Below are positions 25,428-33,565 of a stretch of DNA of 64,000 bases, piece by piece; positions within the stretch are counted from its first letter, which is position 1; every line of letters starts with the position of its first letter. The notes below the pieces were generated by a model, which saw only the letters and a program-made list of their open reading frames with translations, did not search any database and was not told where the DNA came from. A program made the translations under genes and the position numbers. The DNA is from an uncultured Mediterranea sp. (lineage in GTDB: Bacteria > Bacteroidota > Bacteroidia > Bacteroidales > Bacteroidaceae). Location: the NCBI RefSeq assembly GCF_902493215.1, contig NZ_CABUOL010000002.1, positions 124,001 through 188,000 on the forward strand, in the 5' to 3' direction.

Positions 25428-26606
25428 TTATTGCAGAACATTCTTGTTTGCCGTCCCCAGTATCTTCATTGCGATGTCCATATACCGTGTGATGTCGGTC
25501 GTTATCTCGCGGTTGTATACGTCGCAACGCTTGCGGCCCAGACGCACGACAATGGCATCCAGGTCGGGGATGGCGATGATGTATTGTCCCAGCATACCGC
25601 GCAGGTAGGGGCAGCGCATGCCGTGATAGTCCATAATCCATGTCTGGAAACCGTAGTAGCTGAGTGTGTCCTTGCCCCATTGGTCTTTCAGGTACGAGGC
25701 GGGGCGCATCAGTTCGTCCATGTAGGCTTCGGATACCAGTTGCCGGCCGTGCCAGTTGCCGCGATGCAGCAGCAGGCGGGCAAAACGGGCCACGTCGCGC
25801 GCCGTGGTGTGGAAGCAGCAGAAAGCCTTCTCGTCACCGTCTTTCTTGTCCAGCAGCCAGTAGGCATCCCGTTCGGCCTGCATGGGTTTCCATAGTTTCT
25901 CTTCGGCATATTCGCTCAGGGTCTGGCCTGTGGCGGCCTCGATGACGAAGGCCAGCAGTTGCGTTTCGCCACTGCGATAGGAATATTGTACTCCGGGCTG
26001 GTCAACTACATCCAAGCCGGTTACCAGATCGTAAAGGTCGTTGCCATAATAACCGTGTGTCGTGACGGAGAAGAGCGAAGCATACGCCTCGTCCCACGCC
26101 ATGCCGCCGCTCATGGTGAGCAGATGGCGCAGGGTGACATCGGCTTGCCTGCCTTTGTTATATATAGGTATATAGCGCGACACAGGGTCGTCCAGGCTGT
26201 GTATTTTCCCTTCGTTGAGTGCGATGCCTGCCAGCAGTCCCACGATGGTCTTCGTGGCAGAATAGATGTTCGAGGTCAGCGTGTCATTCCATCCGTCGCG
26301 GTAGCTTTCGAAGACGATGCTGTCACGACGGATGACGAGGAACGATACGGTGTGCAGGCTGTCCAGATAATGGGCATCATTCTTCTCTAGTTGGTAACGG
26401 TTATAGTTGGCAGAGAGAGGCCAACGCCACACGTCATCAGGGTTGTGGTGTACCGTGTGTCGGTGGAAAGTTTCGAGGTCGTCGATGACAGGCATCCAGT
26501 GGATGAGTGCCTGACGGGCGTAGTAGGGAAGGGAGGCAAAGACAATGGCAAGCACTGCTACCAAAGCGATGAGCAGGCGGAGGATGGTTCTCTTCTTTGT
26601 TTTCAT
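25428..26606 (-). CDS. Serine hydrolase, class C beta-lactamase fold
   Basis: 392 residues. An N-terminal membrane segment or uncleaved signal (residues 8-26) is followed by a beta-lactamase/transpeptidase-like domain with the SxxK nucleophile motif in SATKTIVGLLAG. A YSYRSGE element serves as YxN-like motif, and an HRG near LLLHRGNW is present. The family includes esterases and D-amino peptidases; this is unlikely to be a resistance determinant. Active in the periplasm. Convergent with metH, only 9 bp between stops. Confidence 0.82.
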   Translation of the reverse strand: MKTKKRTILRLLIALVAVLAIVFASLPYYARQALIHWMPVIDDLETFHRHTVHHNPDDVWRWPLSANYNRYQLEKNDAHYLDSLHTVSFLVIRRDSIVFESYRDGWNDTLTSNIYSATKTIVGLLAGIALNEGKIHSLDDPVSRYIPIYNKGRQADVTLRHLLTMSGGMAWDEAYASLFSVTTHGYYGNDLYDLVTGLDVVDQPGVQYSYRSGETQLLAFVIEAATGQTLSEYAEEKLWKPMQAERDAYWLLDKKDGDEKAFCCFHTTARDVARFARLLLHRGNWHGRQLVSEAYMDELMRPASYLKDQWGKDTLSYYGFQTWIMDYHGMRCPYLRGMLGQYIIAIPDLDAIVVRLGRKRCDVYNREITTDITRYMDIAMKILGTANKNVLQ

Positions 26607-26610
26607 AAGT

Positions 26611-27516
26611 TTACTTTTTATTCTGGATACTCAGGCAATATTCCGACGGTGTCATTCCTGTTTGTTTCTTGAACATGCGGCTCAAGTGCTGGGAATATTC
26701 AAACCCCAAGCTGTATGCTACTTGGGCAACACCTGTTCCACTGGCGAGTTGGTTCTTGGCTTCTTGAACGATGTATTGGCGGATATAATTGCTTGCTGTG
26801 TCTCCGGTTGTCTTTTTTATGAGATCACCGAAATAGTTGGGTGACATACAAAGCTTGTCTGCAAAATACTGGACAGTGGGCAAACCGAGCGATAGCTGTT
26901 GGTTATCATCGAAATAATTCCGCAATAAGTTATTAAACTTCATGAGTACATCTGAGTTTTCCGGTTCACGGGTCGTAAATTGTCGGTTATAGAACCTTTG
27001 GCAGAAATTCAACATCAGTCCGATGTAGTCTATGATAATCGCATTTTGAACAGCATCATGTTTATGCTCGATTTCCTGACGGGTTTGTCTCATCAGCGAA
27101 ATGAATAAATCACGTTCCTCGTCGGTCATGTGCAGAGCCTCGTTGACGCGATAGTCGAAAAAAGAATAATCTTTGATTTTCTTTTCCAAGTACGTTCCCT
27201 GCAATAGGTCAGGATGAAATAGCAACGCCCATCCTGTCAGATAAACCTCTTCGCCGTTGTCTTCCTTACCTCCTATTTGGCCGGGAGCTACACAAATGAG
27301 TGTTCCTTTATGATAATCGTATTTTCCGCGACCGTATGCCAAGTCTATTTCTGATTCGTCGTGTAAGAATATACCATATACTCCATAGTTGTTCAGGCAA
27401 TGGCGCACAGGCGATACTTCCGCAAAGTCGATGACGTTGACCCATGGATGAAAGTCTGCAGCACCGACATAGTGACTGTAATCACTCACATTTTTTACTT
27501 TCAATATCTTGCTCAT
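26611..27516 (-). CDS. AraC-family transcriptional regulator
   Basis: 301 residues. The N-terminal 150 residues carry a cupin-like ligand domain (HDESEIDLAYGRGKYDYHKGTLICVAPGQ). The C-terminal double helix-turn-helix is typical: NYIRQYIVQEAKNQLASG, then VAQVAYSLGFEYSQHLSRMFKKQTGMTPSEY. It probably controls the divergent flavin reductase gene across a 170-bp intergenic region, and may also drive the serine hydrolase, which follows 4 bp downstream on minus. Confidence 0.9.
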   Translation of the reverse strand: MSKILKVKNVSDYSHYVGAADFHPWVNVIDFAEVSPVRHCLNNYGVYGIFLHDESEIDLAYGRGKYDYHKGTLICVAPGQIGGKEDNGEEVYLTGWALLFHPDLLQGTYLEKKIKDYSFFDYRVNEALHMTDEERDLFISLMRQTRQEIEHKHDAVQNAIIIDYIGLMLNFCQRFYNRQFTTREPENSDVLMKFNNLLRNYFDDNQQLSLGLPTVQYFADKLCMSPNYFGDLIKKTTGDTASNYIRQYIVQEAKNQLASGTGVAQVAYSLGFEYSQHLSRMFKKQTGMTPSEYCLSIQNKK

Positions 27517-27545
27517 GAAGCTTATATAAATTGGGTGTCCAACTA

Positions 27546-27553
27546 CAAAGATA
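27546..27553 (-). promoter_or_regulatory. -7 element of the araC-type gene
   Basis: TATCTTTG on minus, 30 bp before the start at 27516. No convincing -33 TTTG, which would fit an activator- or autoregulated promoter. Confidence 0.5.
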
Positions 27554-27686
27554 AGAATTTCCAGTTAGAAGAGGAGTAAGAACCAGTTTATATCAGTAAA
27601 AAGGATACAAACATTCCACTTATTGTCATTTCTGTCTTATAGGAGCTTTCTAATTTTGTATCATCTAAGATAAACTACCAGAGAAT

Positions 27687-28682
27687 ATGATAAGATTTAT
27701 ATTATGTACCATGCTTCTTTGTGGGTTGCTGTCATGCAACACGACAGAGAAAAGAGAAACGAATCATTCAAACATTATGGAAACAGAGAAACAGAACATT
27801 GGAAACTTGTTGGCACTCTATCCGAAGCCGATGACAGTTGTTGGGGCAGAAGTAGAAGGCAAAGTGAACTGGCTTGTAGTAGGGCATACAGGTATCATCG
27901 GTCATGACAGAATCCTATTGAGTATGAGCAAAAGCCATTATACCAATCAGGGAATCAGAAAATCCAAAAAACTCTCCGTCAGTCTCGTAAGCCGCGAAAT
28001 GCTTCCGAAGGCCGATTATGTGGGGAGTGTAAGTGGAGCATCCGTTGATAAATCAGAGGTCTTCGAATATCATATAGGCGAAAACGGCACACCTGTCATC
28101 GATATCTCACCGCTGACAATGGAGTGTAATGTAGTAGACATTTACGAAACAGACGGATTCGACAATTTTATCTGTTCAGTTGTCAATACGTATGTCTCGC
28201 CCGATGTCCTTGGTGATAACGGAAAGCCCGACTATACCCGGCTGAAACCCGTATTGTTTGATTTCCCGACCTATTCCTATCTGGCTACCGGAGAAGTGAT
28301 AGGCAAATGCCTCCAGTTGGACAATGCACCTGCCATGTGTGCTAAAGAACCGATGGCTGCCGACGGTATAGTACGGTTGTCGAAGATTGAAATCTATCCG
28401 CAGTATCTCGATGCGTATCTCAGGTATGCGGTGGAAGTCGGCGAAGTCTCTCTGCGTACCGAACCCGGAGTATTGACAATGTATGCGGTCAGCGAGAAGG
28501 AGAATCCCTGTAGGGTGACGATTCTCGAAACTTATGCGAGCAGAGAGGCTTATGAAAAGCATATCGCATCCGAGCATTTTCAACGATACAAGCAGGGAAC
28601 ATTGCACATGGTCAAGTCACTGGTTCTGTCTGACCAGACCCCGCTCAATCCGGCTAATCGGATCAACAACTTCATTCAGTAG
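27687..28682 (+). CDS. Fusion lipoprotein: flavin reductase-like domain plus antibiotic-biosynthesis-monooxygenase-like domain
   Basis: 331 residues. It has a lipoprotein signal (lipobox LLSC, Cys17). Residues about 40-225 carry an FMN-binding flavin reductase-like domain (MTVVGAEVEGKVNWLVVGHTG, YTNQGIRKSKKLSVSLVSREM) and about 240-310 an ABM-like domain (EVSLRTEPGVLTMYAVSEKEN, ETYASREAYEKHIASEHFQRY). A substrate hidroxylation or quinone-type redox role is plausible but unproven. It is divergent from the AraC regulator. A TAATTTTG at 27651-27658 may be its -7 box. Confidence 0.75.
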   Translation: MIRFILCTMLLCGLLSCNTTEKRETNHSNIMETEKQNIGNLLALYPKPMTVVGAEVEGKVNWLVVGHTGIIGHDRILLSMSKSHYTNQGIRKSKKLSVSLVSREMLPKADYVGSVSGASVDKSEVFEYHIGENGTPVIDISPLTMECNVVDIYETDGFDNFICSVVNTYVSPDVLGDNGKPDYTRLKPVLFDFPTYSYLATGEVIGKCLQLDNAPAMCAKEPMAADGIVRLSKIEIYPQYLDAYLRYAVEVGEVSLRTEPGVLTMYAVSEKENPCRVTILETYASREAYEKHIASEHFQRYKQGTLHMVKSLVLSDQTPLNPANRINNFIQ

Positions 28683-28688
28683 AAATAA

Positions 28689-30059
28689 CTAATAATTGTA
28701 CGGAAACAGCAGTGTAAATACACTCCCTTCGCCGGGACAGGAACGCACGTCGATGGTGCCGCCGTGCTGGTGCATAATCTGGCGGGCCAGTGTGAGGCCG
28801 ATGCCCGAACCGCCGGGTTTGGTGGTGAAGAAGGGGACGAAGATGCGTTCCTGAACCTCGGGCTCGATGCCGGTTCCGTCATCTGTCACGCGCAGGAAGA
28901 GGCGGCCCGTGGAGGTGGTGACACCTGCCGAGAGGGTGATACTACGGGCTTCGTTCTCGCGGGCGTTCTTGATCAGGTTGATGAGCACCTGCTCCACCTG
29001 CCCTTTGTCGGCCAGGAGGCGGAGCGGGGCGGGGGGCGGTGTGAGATGCAGGTCGTTGTCTTCGGTTTGCATGAAGCGGACGACATCTTCCAGCAGGGCA
29101 GTAGTGTCGAGAGGTTGCAGCAGGGGTGGGGGTAGGTGCGATACTTCCCGATAGCTGCCTACGAAGCGGGTCAGTGCGTTTCCCCGTCGGGCAATGGTGG
29201 CAAGCATCTGCTGCATGTCTTCCTTTTCTTGTTCATTCCCTTCCAGTCCTTCTACCTGCTTGCCCAGCAGTTCGGCCAGGGAGACGATGGGGGTGACGGA
29301 GTTCATGATTTCGTGGGTCAGTACCCGTATCAGTTTCTGCCAGGCCAGTGTCTCCTGGGTGTCGAGTGCCGAATGGATGTTCTTCAGGCTGGCAATGATC
29401 AGTTTCCGTCCTTGCAGGATGAATTCCAGGCCCGACAAGGCCAGTTGCGTACCTTCTTCCTGCCTGTGTACCTGAATTACGTGGAGTGAGCCAGGATGCA
29501 GATCACGTAGTAGCTGTGGTAGGTCGGGATGGAAGAGGCGGAGGTCTTCTACGGTCTTCGGAGCCTTCAGTACCCAGGTGTCTTTCTGCTGTTCGTCCAC
29601 GGCGGAAGCCAGCAGGCGGGTAGCGGCCTCGTTTTTCCATTCGATGTTGCCTTGTGGCGTATAGACCAGTACGGCGGTGTCGATGTGGTTGGCCAGGGCC
29701 TGGAAGTAGAGCAGGCGGCCTTCCTTGCGTTGCAGGTTGGTGCGGTAGTGTTCCAGCGCCTCCTGCATGCTGTCCAGCAATTCGGGCGGCAGGCCGCGAT
29801 GGCCACCTGTATGATTGCTGCCGAAGGCTTCGGGAAACTCGGAATAGCGCACCGATTGCACAAACTGCTCCATGAGGCGCGATGTGCGCTTCATATACCG
29901 GCAGACGGCCCAGGCAATGCCCAGCGTCAGCAGGGCGGCCAGGCACGTGTTGATATAGAAACCGTGTACTGCCATCCAGGCCGTGAGGAGGCACGAGGCC
30001 GGCAGGGCGGCGGTAAGCAGCAGGGGGGTATGGGTCCAGTGGGTAGAGGTCGTTTTCAT
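28689..30059 (-). CDS. Sensor histidine kinase, NtrY-like
   Basis: 456 residues. Two N-terminal membrane helices (about 11-30 and 35-53), a PAS-like region (about 115-225), the DHp box VLTHEIMNSVTPIVSLAELL with phospho-acceptor His249, and the ATPase with NLIKNAREN (N box), DDGTGIEPE and GSGIGLTLARQ. It is most likely the partner of the sigma-54-type regulator that precedes it on the same strand, 107 bp away. The signal is unknown; the periplasmic loop is very short, so it may sense inside the membrane or the cytoplasm. Confidence 0.9.
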   Translation of the reverse strand: MKTTSTHWTHTPLLLTAALPASCLLTAWMAVHGFYINTCLAALLTLGIAWAVCRYMKRTSRLMEQFVQSVRYSEFPEAFGSNHTGGHRGLPPELLDSMQEALEHYRTNLQRKEGRLLYFQALANHIDTAVLVYTPQGNIEWKNEAATRLLASAVDEQQKDTWVLKAPKTVEDLRLFHPDLPQLLRDLHPGSLHVIQVHRQEEGTQLALSGLEFILQGRKLIIASLKNIHSALDTQETLAWQKLIRVLTHEIMNSVTPIVSLAELLGKQVEGLEGNEQEKEDMQQMLATIARRGNALTRFVGSYREVSHLPPPLLQPLDTTALLEDVVRFMQTEDNDLHLTPPPAPLRLLADKGQVEQVLINLIKNARENEARSITLSAGVTTSTGRLFLRVTDDGTGIEPEVQERIFVPFFTTKPGGSGIGLTLARQIMHQHGGTIDVRSCPGEGSVFTLLFPYNY

Positions 30060-30076
30060 CTGACAGAAATTTTTTG

Positions 30077-30164
30077 TTCACCACAGAGGACACAGAGTAG
30101 CACAGAGTTTTAAAAGGAATTACCAATAAAGAACTCCGTGTAACTCTGTGTCCTCTGTGGTGAC
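30077..30164. repeat. Long inverted repeat, CACAGAG type
   Basis: Left arm about 30077-30109 (TCACCACAGAGGACACAGAG and on) and right arm about 30132-30164 (reverse complement, few mismatches) around a 22-bp AT-rich loop. It fills the gap between the kinase and regulator genes and can fold into a long hairpin. Repeats of this type occur dispersed in many bacterial genomes. Confidence 0.85.
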
Positions 30165-30166
30165 CA

Positions 30167-31552
30167 TTACAATTTATACTTCTCAATTCTTCGGTACAGC
30201 GACGTCCGCGTGATGCCCAGCATCTCGGCGGCCAGGGTGATGTTACCGTTACACAGGCGGAGCACTTCGTCGATGCTTTCGCGCTCGATGCGCTCCAGGT
30301 TGTAACGTTCCTTCTCGTCCAGCGGTTCGTGCGTCAGGCGGCTTTGCAGGTGGAAGTCGCGGGCGGCAAGCATCGGGCCGGAGGAGAGGATAACTGCCCG
30401 CTCCACGGCATGTTCCAGCTCGCGCACATTGCCCGGCCAGCGGTACTGCTGCAGTTGGCGGCGTGCCTCATGACCGATACCTTTTATCTCCTTGTGATAT
30501 TTGCGGGCATAGCGTTGCACGAAGAAGTCGGCCAGTAGGAAGAGGTCGTCGCCCCGCTCGCGCAGGGGAGGCAGGCGGAGTTCGATGGTGTTGATGCGGT
30601 AGAGCAGGTCCTGGCGGAACTCGCGGCGGTCGATGGCGGCATAGAGGTCGGTGTTGGTGGCACAGATCAGCCGCACGTCCACGGGATAGGCGGCAGTGGA
30701 GCCCAGGCGCGAGGCACGCCGCTGTTCGATGACGGAGAGCAGCTTGGCCTGCATGGGCAGGCTGAGGTTGCCTATCTCGTTCAGGAAGAGTGTGCCGCCC
30801 GCGGCTGCCTCCATGCGTCCCGGTTTGGAGCGGCGGGCATCGGTGAAGGCACCTTTCTCGTAACCGAACAGCTCGCTCTCGAACAGCGGTTCGGGAATGC
30901 TGCCCAGGTCGATGGCTACGTAGGGTTTCGTGCGGCGGGGCGACTGCTCATAAATGTAGCGGGCCAGCAGGTCCTTGCCCGTACCGTTCTCGCCCAGCAG
31001 CAGGAGGTTGGCATCGGTGTCCGAGCACTTGCGCACGGTTTGTAGCAGGGCCTGCATGGCGGCCGACTCGCCGATGATGTGCGTCGGTTCGGCAGGTGTG
31101 GCCAGTGCTTCGGCCTGTTGTTCGAGGGTCTTCTTCTGTTCCTTGAGCACCTTTACCTCGTGCCGGCTGAAGCTGAGTTGCAGGGCGGCGGACACGGTGG
31201 CCAGCAGTTTGTCGTTCTGCCAGGGCTTGGGGATGAAGTCCGTGGCTCCCTGCTTGATGGCCTGCACCGCCTTCTCCGTGTCGCTGTAGGCGGTGATGAA
31301 GATGACTACCGCCTGCGGGTCGAGTTTCAATATCTCTTCCAGCCAGGCGAAGCCTTCGCGCCCGCTGACGGCGTCACGGCGGAAGTTCATGTCCAGCAGG
31401 ATGACGTTGTGCCTGACGCGCGATAACAGGGGCAGCATCTCGCGCGGGTCGTCGAGGGTAGTCACCTGTTCGGCCAGCGGGCGCAGCAACATCTTCAGGG
31501 TAAAGAGGATGTCTTCGTTGTCGTCTACGATGAGTATCTTTCCTTTTTTCAT
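30167..31552 (-). CDS. Sigma-54-dependent response regulator, NtrC family
   Basis: 461 residues from the ATG at 31552 (MKKGKILIVDDN). A receiver domain with phospho-acceptor Asp54 (VILLDMNF) is followed by an AAA+ domain with Walker A GENGTGKDLL, Walker B region GGTLFLNEIGNL and the loop GAFTDA in place of GAFTGA (a variant seen in many Bacteroidetes members). The C-terminus is a Fis-type HTH (GNITLAAEMLGITRTSLYRRIEKYKL). It activates sigma-54 promoters on phosphorylation. A -24/-12 element lies before the divergent DUF4933 gene. The gene is bracketed by two long CACAGA-type inverted repeats. Confidence 0.93.
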   Translation of the reverse strand: MKKGKILIVDDNEDILFTLKMLLRPLAEQVTTLDDPREMLPLLSRVRHNVILLDMNFRRDAVSGREGFAWLEEILKLDPQAVVIFITAYSDTEKAVQAIKQGATDFIPKPWQNDKLLATVSAALQLSFSRHEVKVLKEQKKTLEQQAEALATPAEPTHIIGESAAMQALLQTVRKCSDTDANLLLLGENGTGKDLLARYIYEQSPRRTKPYVAIDLGSIPEPLFESELFGYEKGAFTDARRSKPGRMEAAAGGTLFLNEIGNLSLPMQAKLLSVIEQRRASRLGSTAAYPVDVRLICATNTDLYAAIDRREFRQDLLYRINTIELRLPPLRERGDDLFLLADFFVQRYARKYHKEIKGIGHEARRQLQQYRWPGNVRELEHAVERAVILSSGPMLAARDFHLQSRLTHEPLDEKERYNLERIERESIDEVLRLCNGNITLAAEMLGITRTSLYRRIEKYKL

Positions 31553-31566
31553 GGAGGCTTTGTTTT

Positions 31567-31650
31567 GCACCACAGATTACACGGATTGGCACAGATTATT
31601 TTCTCGCGATAATCATAAAATCTGTGTTCATCTGTGTAATCTGTGGTGCC
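31567..31650. repeat. Long inverted repeat, CACAGATTACACAGAT type
   Basis: Left arm about 31567-31600 (GCACCACAGATTACACGGAT and on), right arm about 31616-31650 (reverse complement with a few mismatches), around a short spacer with CTCGCGATAATC. It lies directly upstream of the regulator start and is related in sequence style to the repeat at 30077-30164. Confidence 0.85.
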
Positions 31651-31772
31651 TACAAAGATAGTGATTCTTTTCTGATAATCCCTGTACGAAAACGTGCGAT
31701 TGGTGTACGGAATCGGACGTTTTTTCTCTTTCCTTCTGATAATAAGCAGTTGATGGATAGCAACTTGATGGT

Positions 31773-31789
31773 TTGGCACAGATATTGCC
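31773..31789 (+). promoter_or_regulatory. Sigma-54 (-24/-12) promoter motif before the DUF4933 gene
   Basis: TTGGCACAGATATTGCC: GG at 31775-31776 and GC at 31787-31788 with exactly 10 bases between, matching TGGCAC-N5-TTGC. It sits about 35 bp before the chosen start and next to the NtrC-type regulator gene. Confidence 0.7.
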
Positions 31790-31821
31790 CTGTTTTCTTT
31801 GTAAATCGAATGTATATCGTG

Positions 31822-33237
31822 ATGAACAGACTTTCTTTACCTTTACTGGTCTTGCTTCTGCTGGCCACAGGAACCTCGTGCAAGCAACGTCGTCCGGGCA
31901 TGAGTCGGGAAGAAGCGGCGGCCGAACTGGAGATGCAGGCCGCCCGCACTGACTCCCTGAAACGGCAGTTGGCCGGGAAAGACACCTTTGCCGCCGATTA
32001 TCGACCACCTGCGGGCATCAAGTATACACCGAACATCATCCGCGCCGGGGTGAAGGTCATCGACGTGGTCGCAGCCTTGAAGAACGTGTATCAACCGAAA
32101 CCCAACGAACTGGGTTATCCGGACTTCCGGCCTACGGGGGTGGAAGATATGTTGTATCCCGCCCCGTTGTTGCAGGTGGAAGGCCGGTGGTTGTTGCAAG
32201 GTGTCCAGGGGTTGTACCTGCTTGGGAATGATTTCCGGCTGAAGAAAACGCTTTTCCGCGGCAAGGTGGATGTGAAGCACGAAGGCAGTGTGTCGTTTGC
32301 ATCCCCGAAACAGGTGTTGGGGGTTATGGATTACGATGCTTCGGCCCGCATGTTGCGTGGCACTTACCGTGACTTCACCGGCGAAAAGCGCGGCACGTAT
32401 ATCGTCAACCTGCCATGGGACGTCTTGTCTGACGTTTCCGAACCCTGGACAGGTGACTGTCTGACTGCCCGCCTTCCTGCCAAGGGACAAGGTTCCAGTC
32501 CTTGTGCCATCGAGGGAGGTTACTTCTGCCTGCTTTCCTTCACTTCCACCCTCTACACCTTCGGGCTGAAGGGCGACACGCTGTGCCGTTTCACCGTGAA
32601 CGACGGCGGCGACTATACGCCTACGTCTACCTATCGGGCGGCAGAGGGAAATCACATCTATCTGTATCAGGGCAAGCCCCGCCTGCGCATGGCTTACGAC
32701 AACACCGTCTACGAACTGACAGATGTTTCCACGTTGAAAGCTGTCTGGCAGTTGGACTTTGGTCCGCTGAAGCGTCCCACGGGACGGTATGTCACGGAGA
32801 AACTCTCCAATCCGCTGGAGGGGTACTGGTTCGTAGACGGGTGGGTGGAGACCAGCCGTTATCTCTTCCTACGCCTGGCCGAGGGACACGATTGCCCCAA
32901 CTCCCGCAAGGCGGGCACGGTGAAACTCTATACGCTGGTCCATGACAAGCAGACAGGTCATTCTTATTCCCTGCCGCCTGCGCACAACAAGCAGGGACTC
33001 GTGGCCTATCCGGAGTTTTCCTTTGCATGCGAAGGCCGCACCTTTTCCGGCTATCCCGCCGGCGAGGCAGACGGGAAGTTGTACCTGGTGGACAACGGGA
33101 AGCGCGCCGACGGAGAGCGTGTCGCTCCGAAAGGTGTGACAGAGAAGGAGGTTGTGATTTGCTTCTTGTCCGATACGTCCATATCCCGAAAGACCACAGG
33201 TACGCCTCCTCCGCCGCTACCGCCTCCTTCCCGCTGA
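31822..33237 (+). CDS. DUF4933-family lipoprotein
   Basis: 471 residues from the ATG at 31822 (an ATG at 31810 is also possible). The signal MNRLSLPLLVLLLLATGTSC is a lipoprotein signal with Cys20. The remainder is beta-rich with tandem W/Y-rich motifs (for example GRWLLQGVQGLYLLG, YLYQGKPRLRMAYDNTVYELTDV), consistent with a propeller-like fold, and matches the Bacteroides family DUF4933. The C-terminus is Pro-rich (TPPPPLPPPSR). No function is known. The sigma-54 motif upstream and the divergent regulator suggest it is a target of that two-component system. Confidence 0.75.
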   Translation: MNRLSLPLLVLLLLATGTSCKQRRPGMSREEAAAELEMQAARTDSLKRQLAGKDTFAADYRPPAGIKYTPNIIRAGVKVIDVVAALKNVYQPKPNELGYPDFRPTGVEDMLYPAPLLQVEGRWLLQGVQGLYLLGNDFRLKKTLFRGKVDVKHEGSVSFASPKQVLGVMDYDASARMLRGTYRDFTGEKRGTYIVNLPWDVLSDVSEPWTGDCLTARLPAKGQGSSPCAIEGGYFCLLSFTSTLYTFGLKGDTLCRFTVNDGGDYTPTSTYRAAEGNHIYLYQGKPRLRMAYDNTVYELTDVSTLKAVWQLDFGPLKRPTGRYVTEKLSNPLEGYWFVDGWVETSRYLFLRLAEGHDCPNSRKAGTVKLYTLVHDKQTGHSYSLPPAHNKQGLVAYPEFSFACEGRTFSGYPAGEADGKLYLVDNGKRADGERVAPKGVTEKEVVICFLSDTSISRKTTGTPPPPLPPPSR

Positions 33238-33367
33238 GGAAGCGGTGCCGGATATAAACGAAGGATAGAATAACGCATGAGGATGTATAAGTTGTAAGAG
33301 AATGCAATGAATTATTCTTACAAGAGAAAACATCCTGTACCTCTTGGCTCTATTCTTCCCGAAAGAT

Positions 33368-33455
33368 GGGTTTCAACCCTGGGGGGCTTATGTTTGAAAC
33401 ATTCGGCCCCTATGTTTGAAACATTCCCCCTCTATGTTTCAAACATTCCCTAAGG
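33368..33455. repeat. Four-unit 22-bp dyad array before the ABC permease gene
   Basis: ATGTTTGAAACAT recurs at 33390 and 33412, and ATGTTTCAAACAT at 33434, an exact 22-bp period. A fourth unit upstream at 33368 has GGGTTTCAACCC, in which the outer pairs have changed together (GGGTT/AACCC) so the dyad is kept. The rest of the 33238-33565 gap holds no gene I can see. Confidence 0.88.
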
Positions 33456-33565
33456 AACGGTTTGGAGACCTGAAAAGCGGAGTTGGACAAAGAGGGAGGA
33501 ACGATGGTAATTTAAATTTATACAGGACTGGCATGCCATCCTAATTCACATAACTTATAAACTTA

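Noticed and set aside
25428..26606. The serine hydrolase as an antibiotic-resistance beta-lactamase
   Set aside because: It has the SxxK fold but an atypical second motif and a membrane-anchor-like N-terminus; esterase or peptidase roles are at least as likely.
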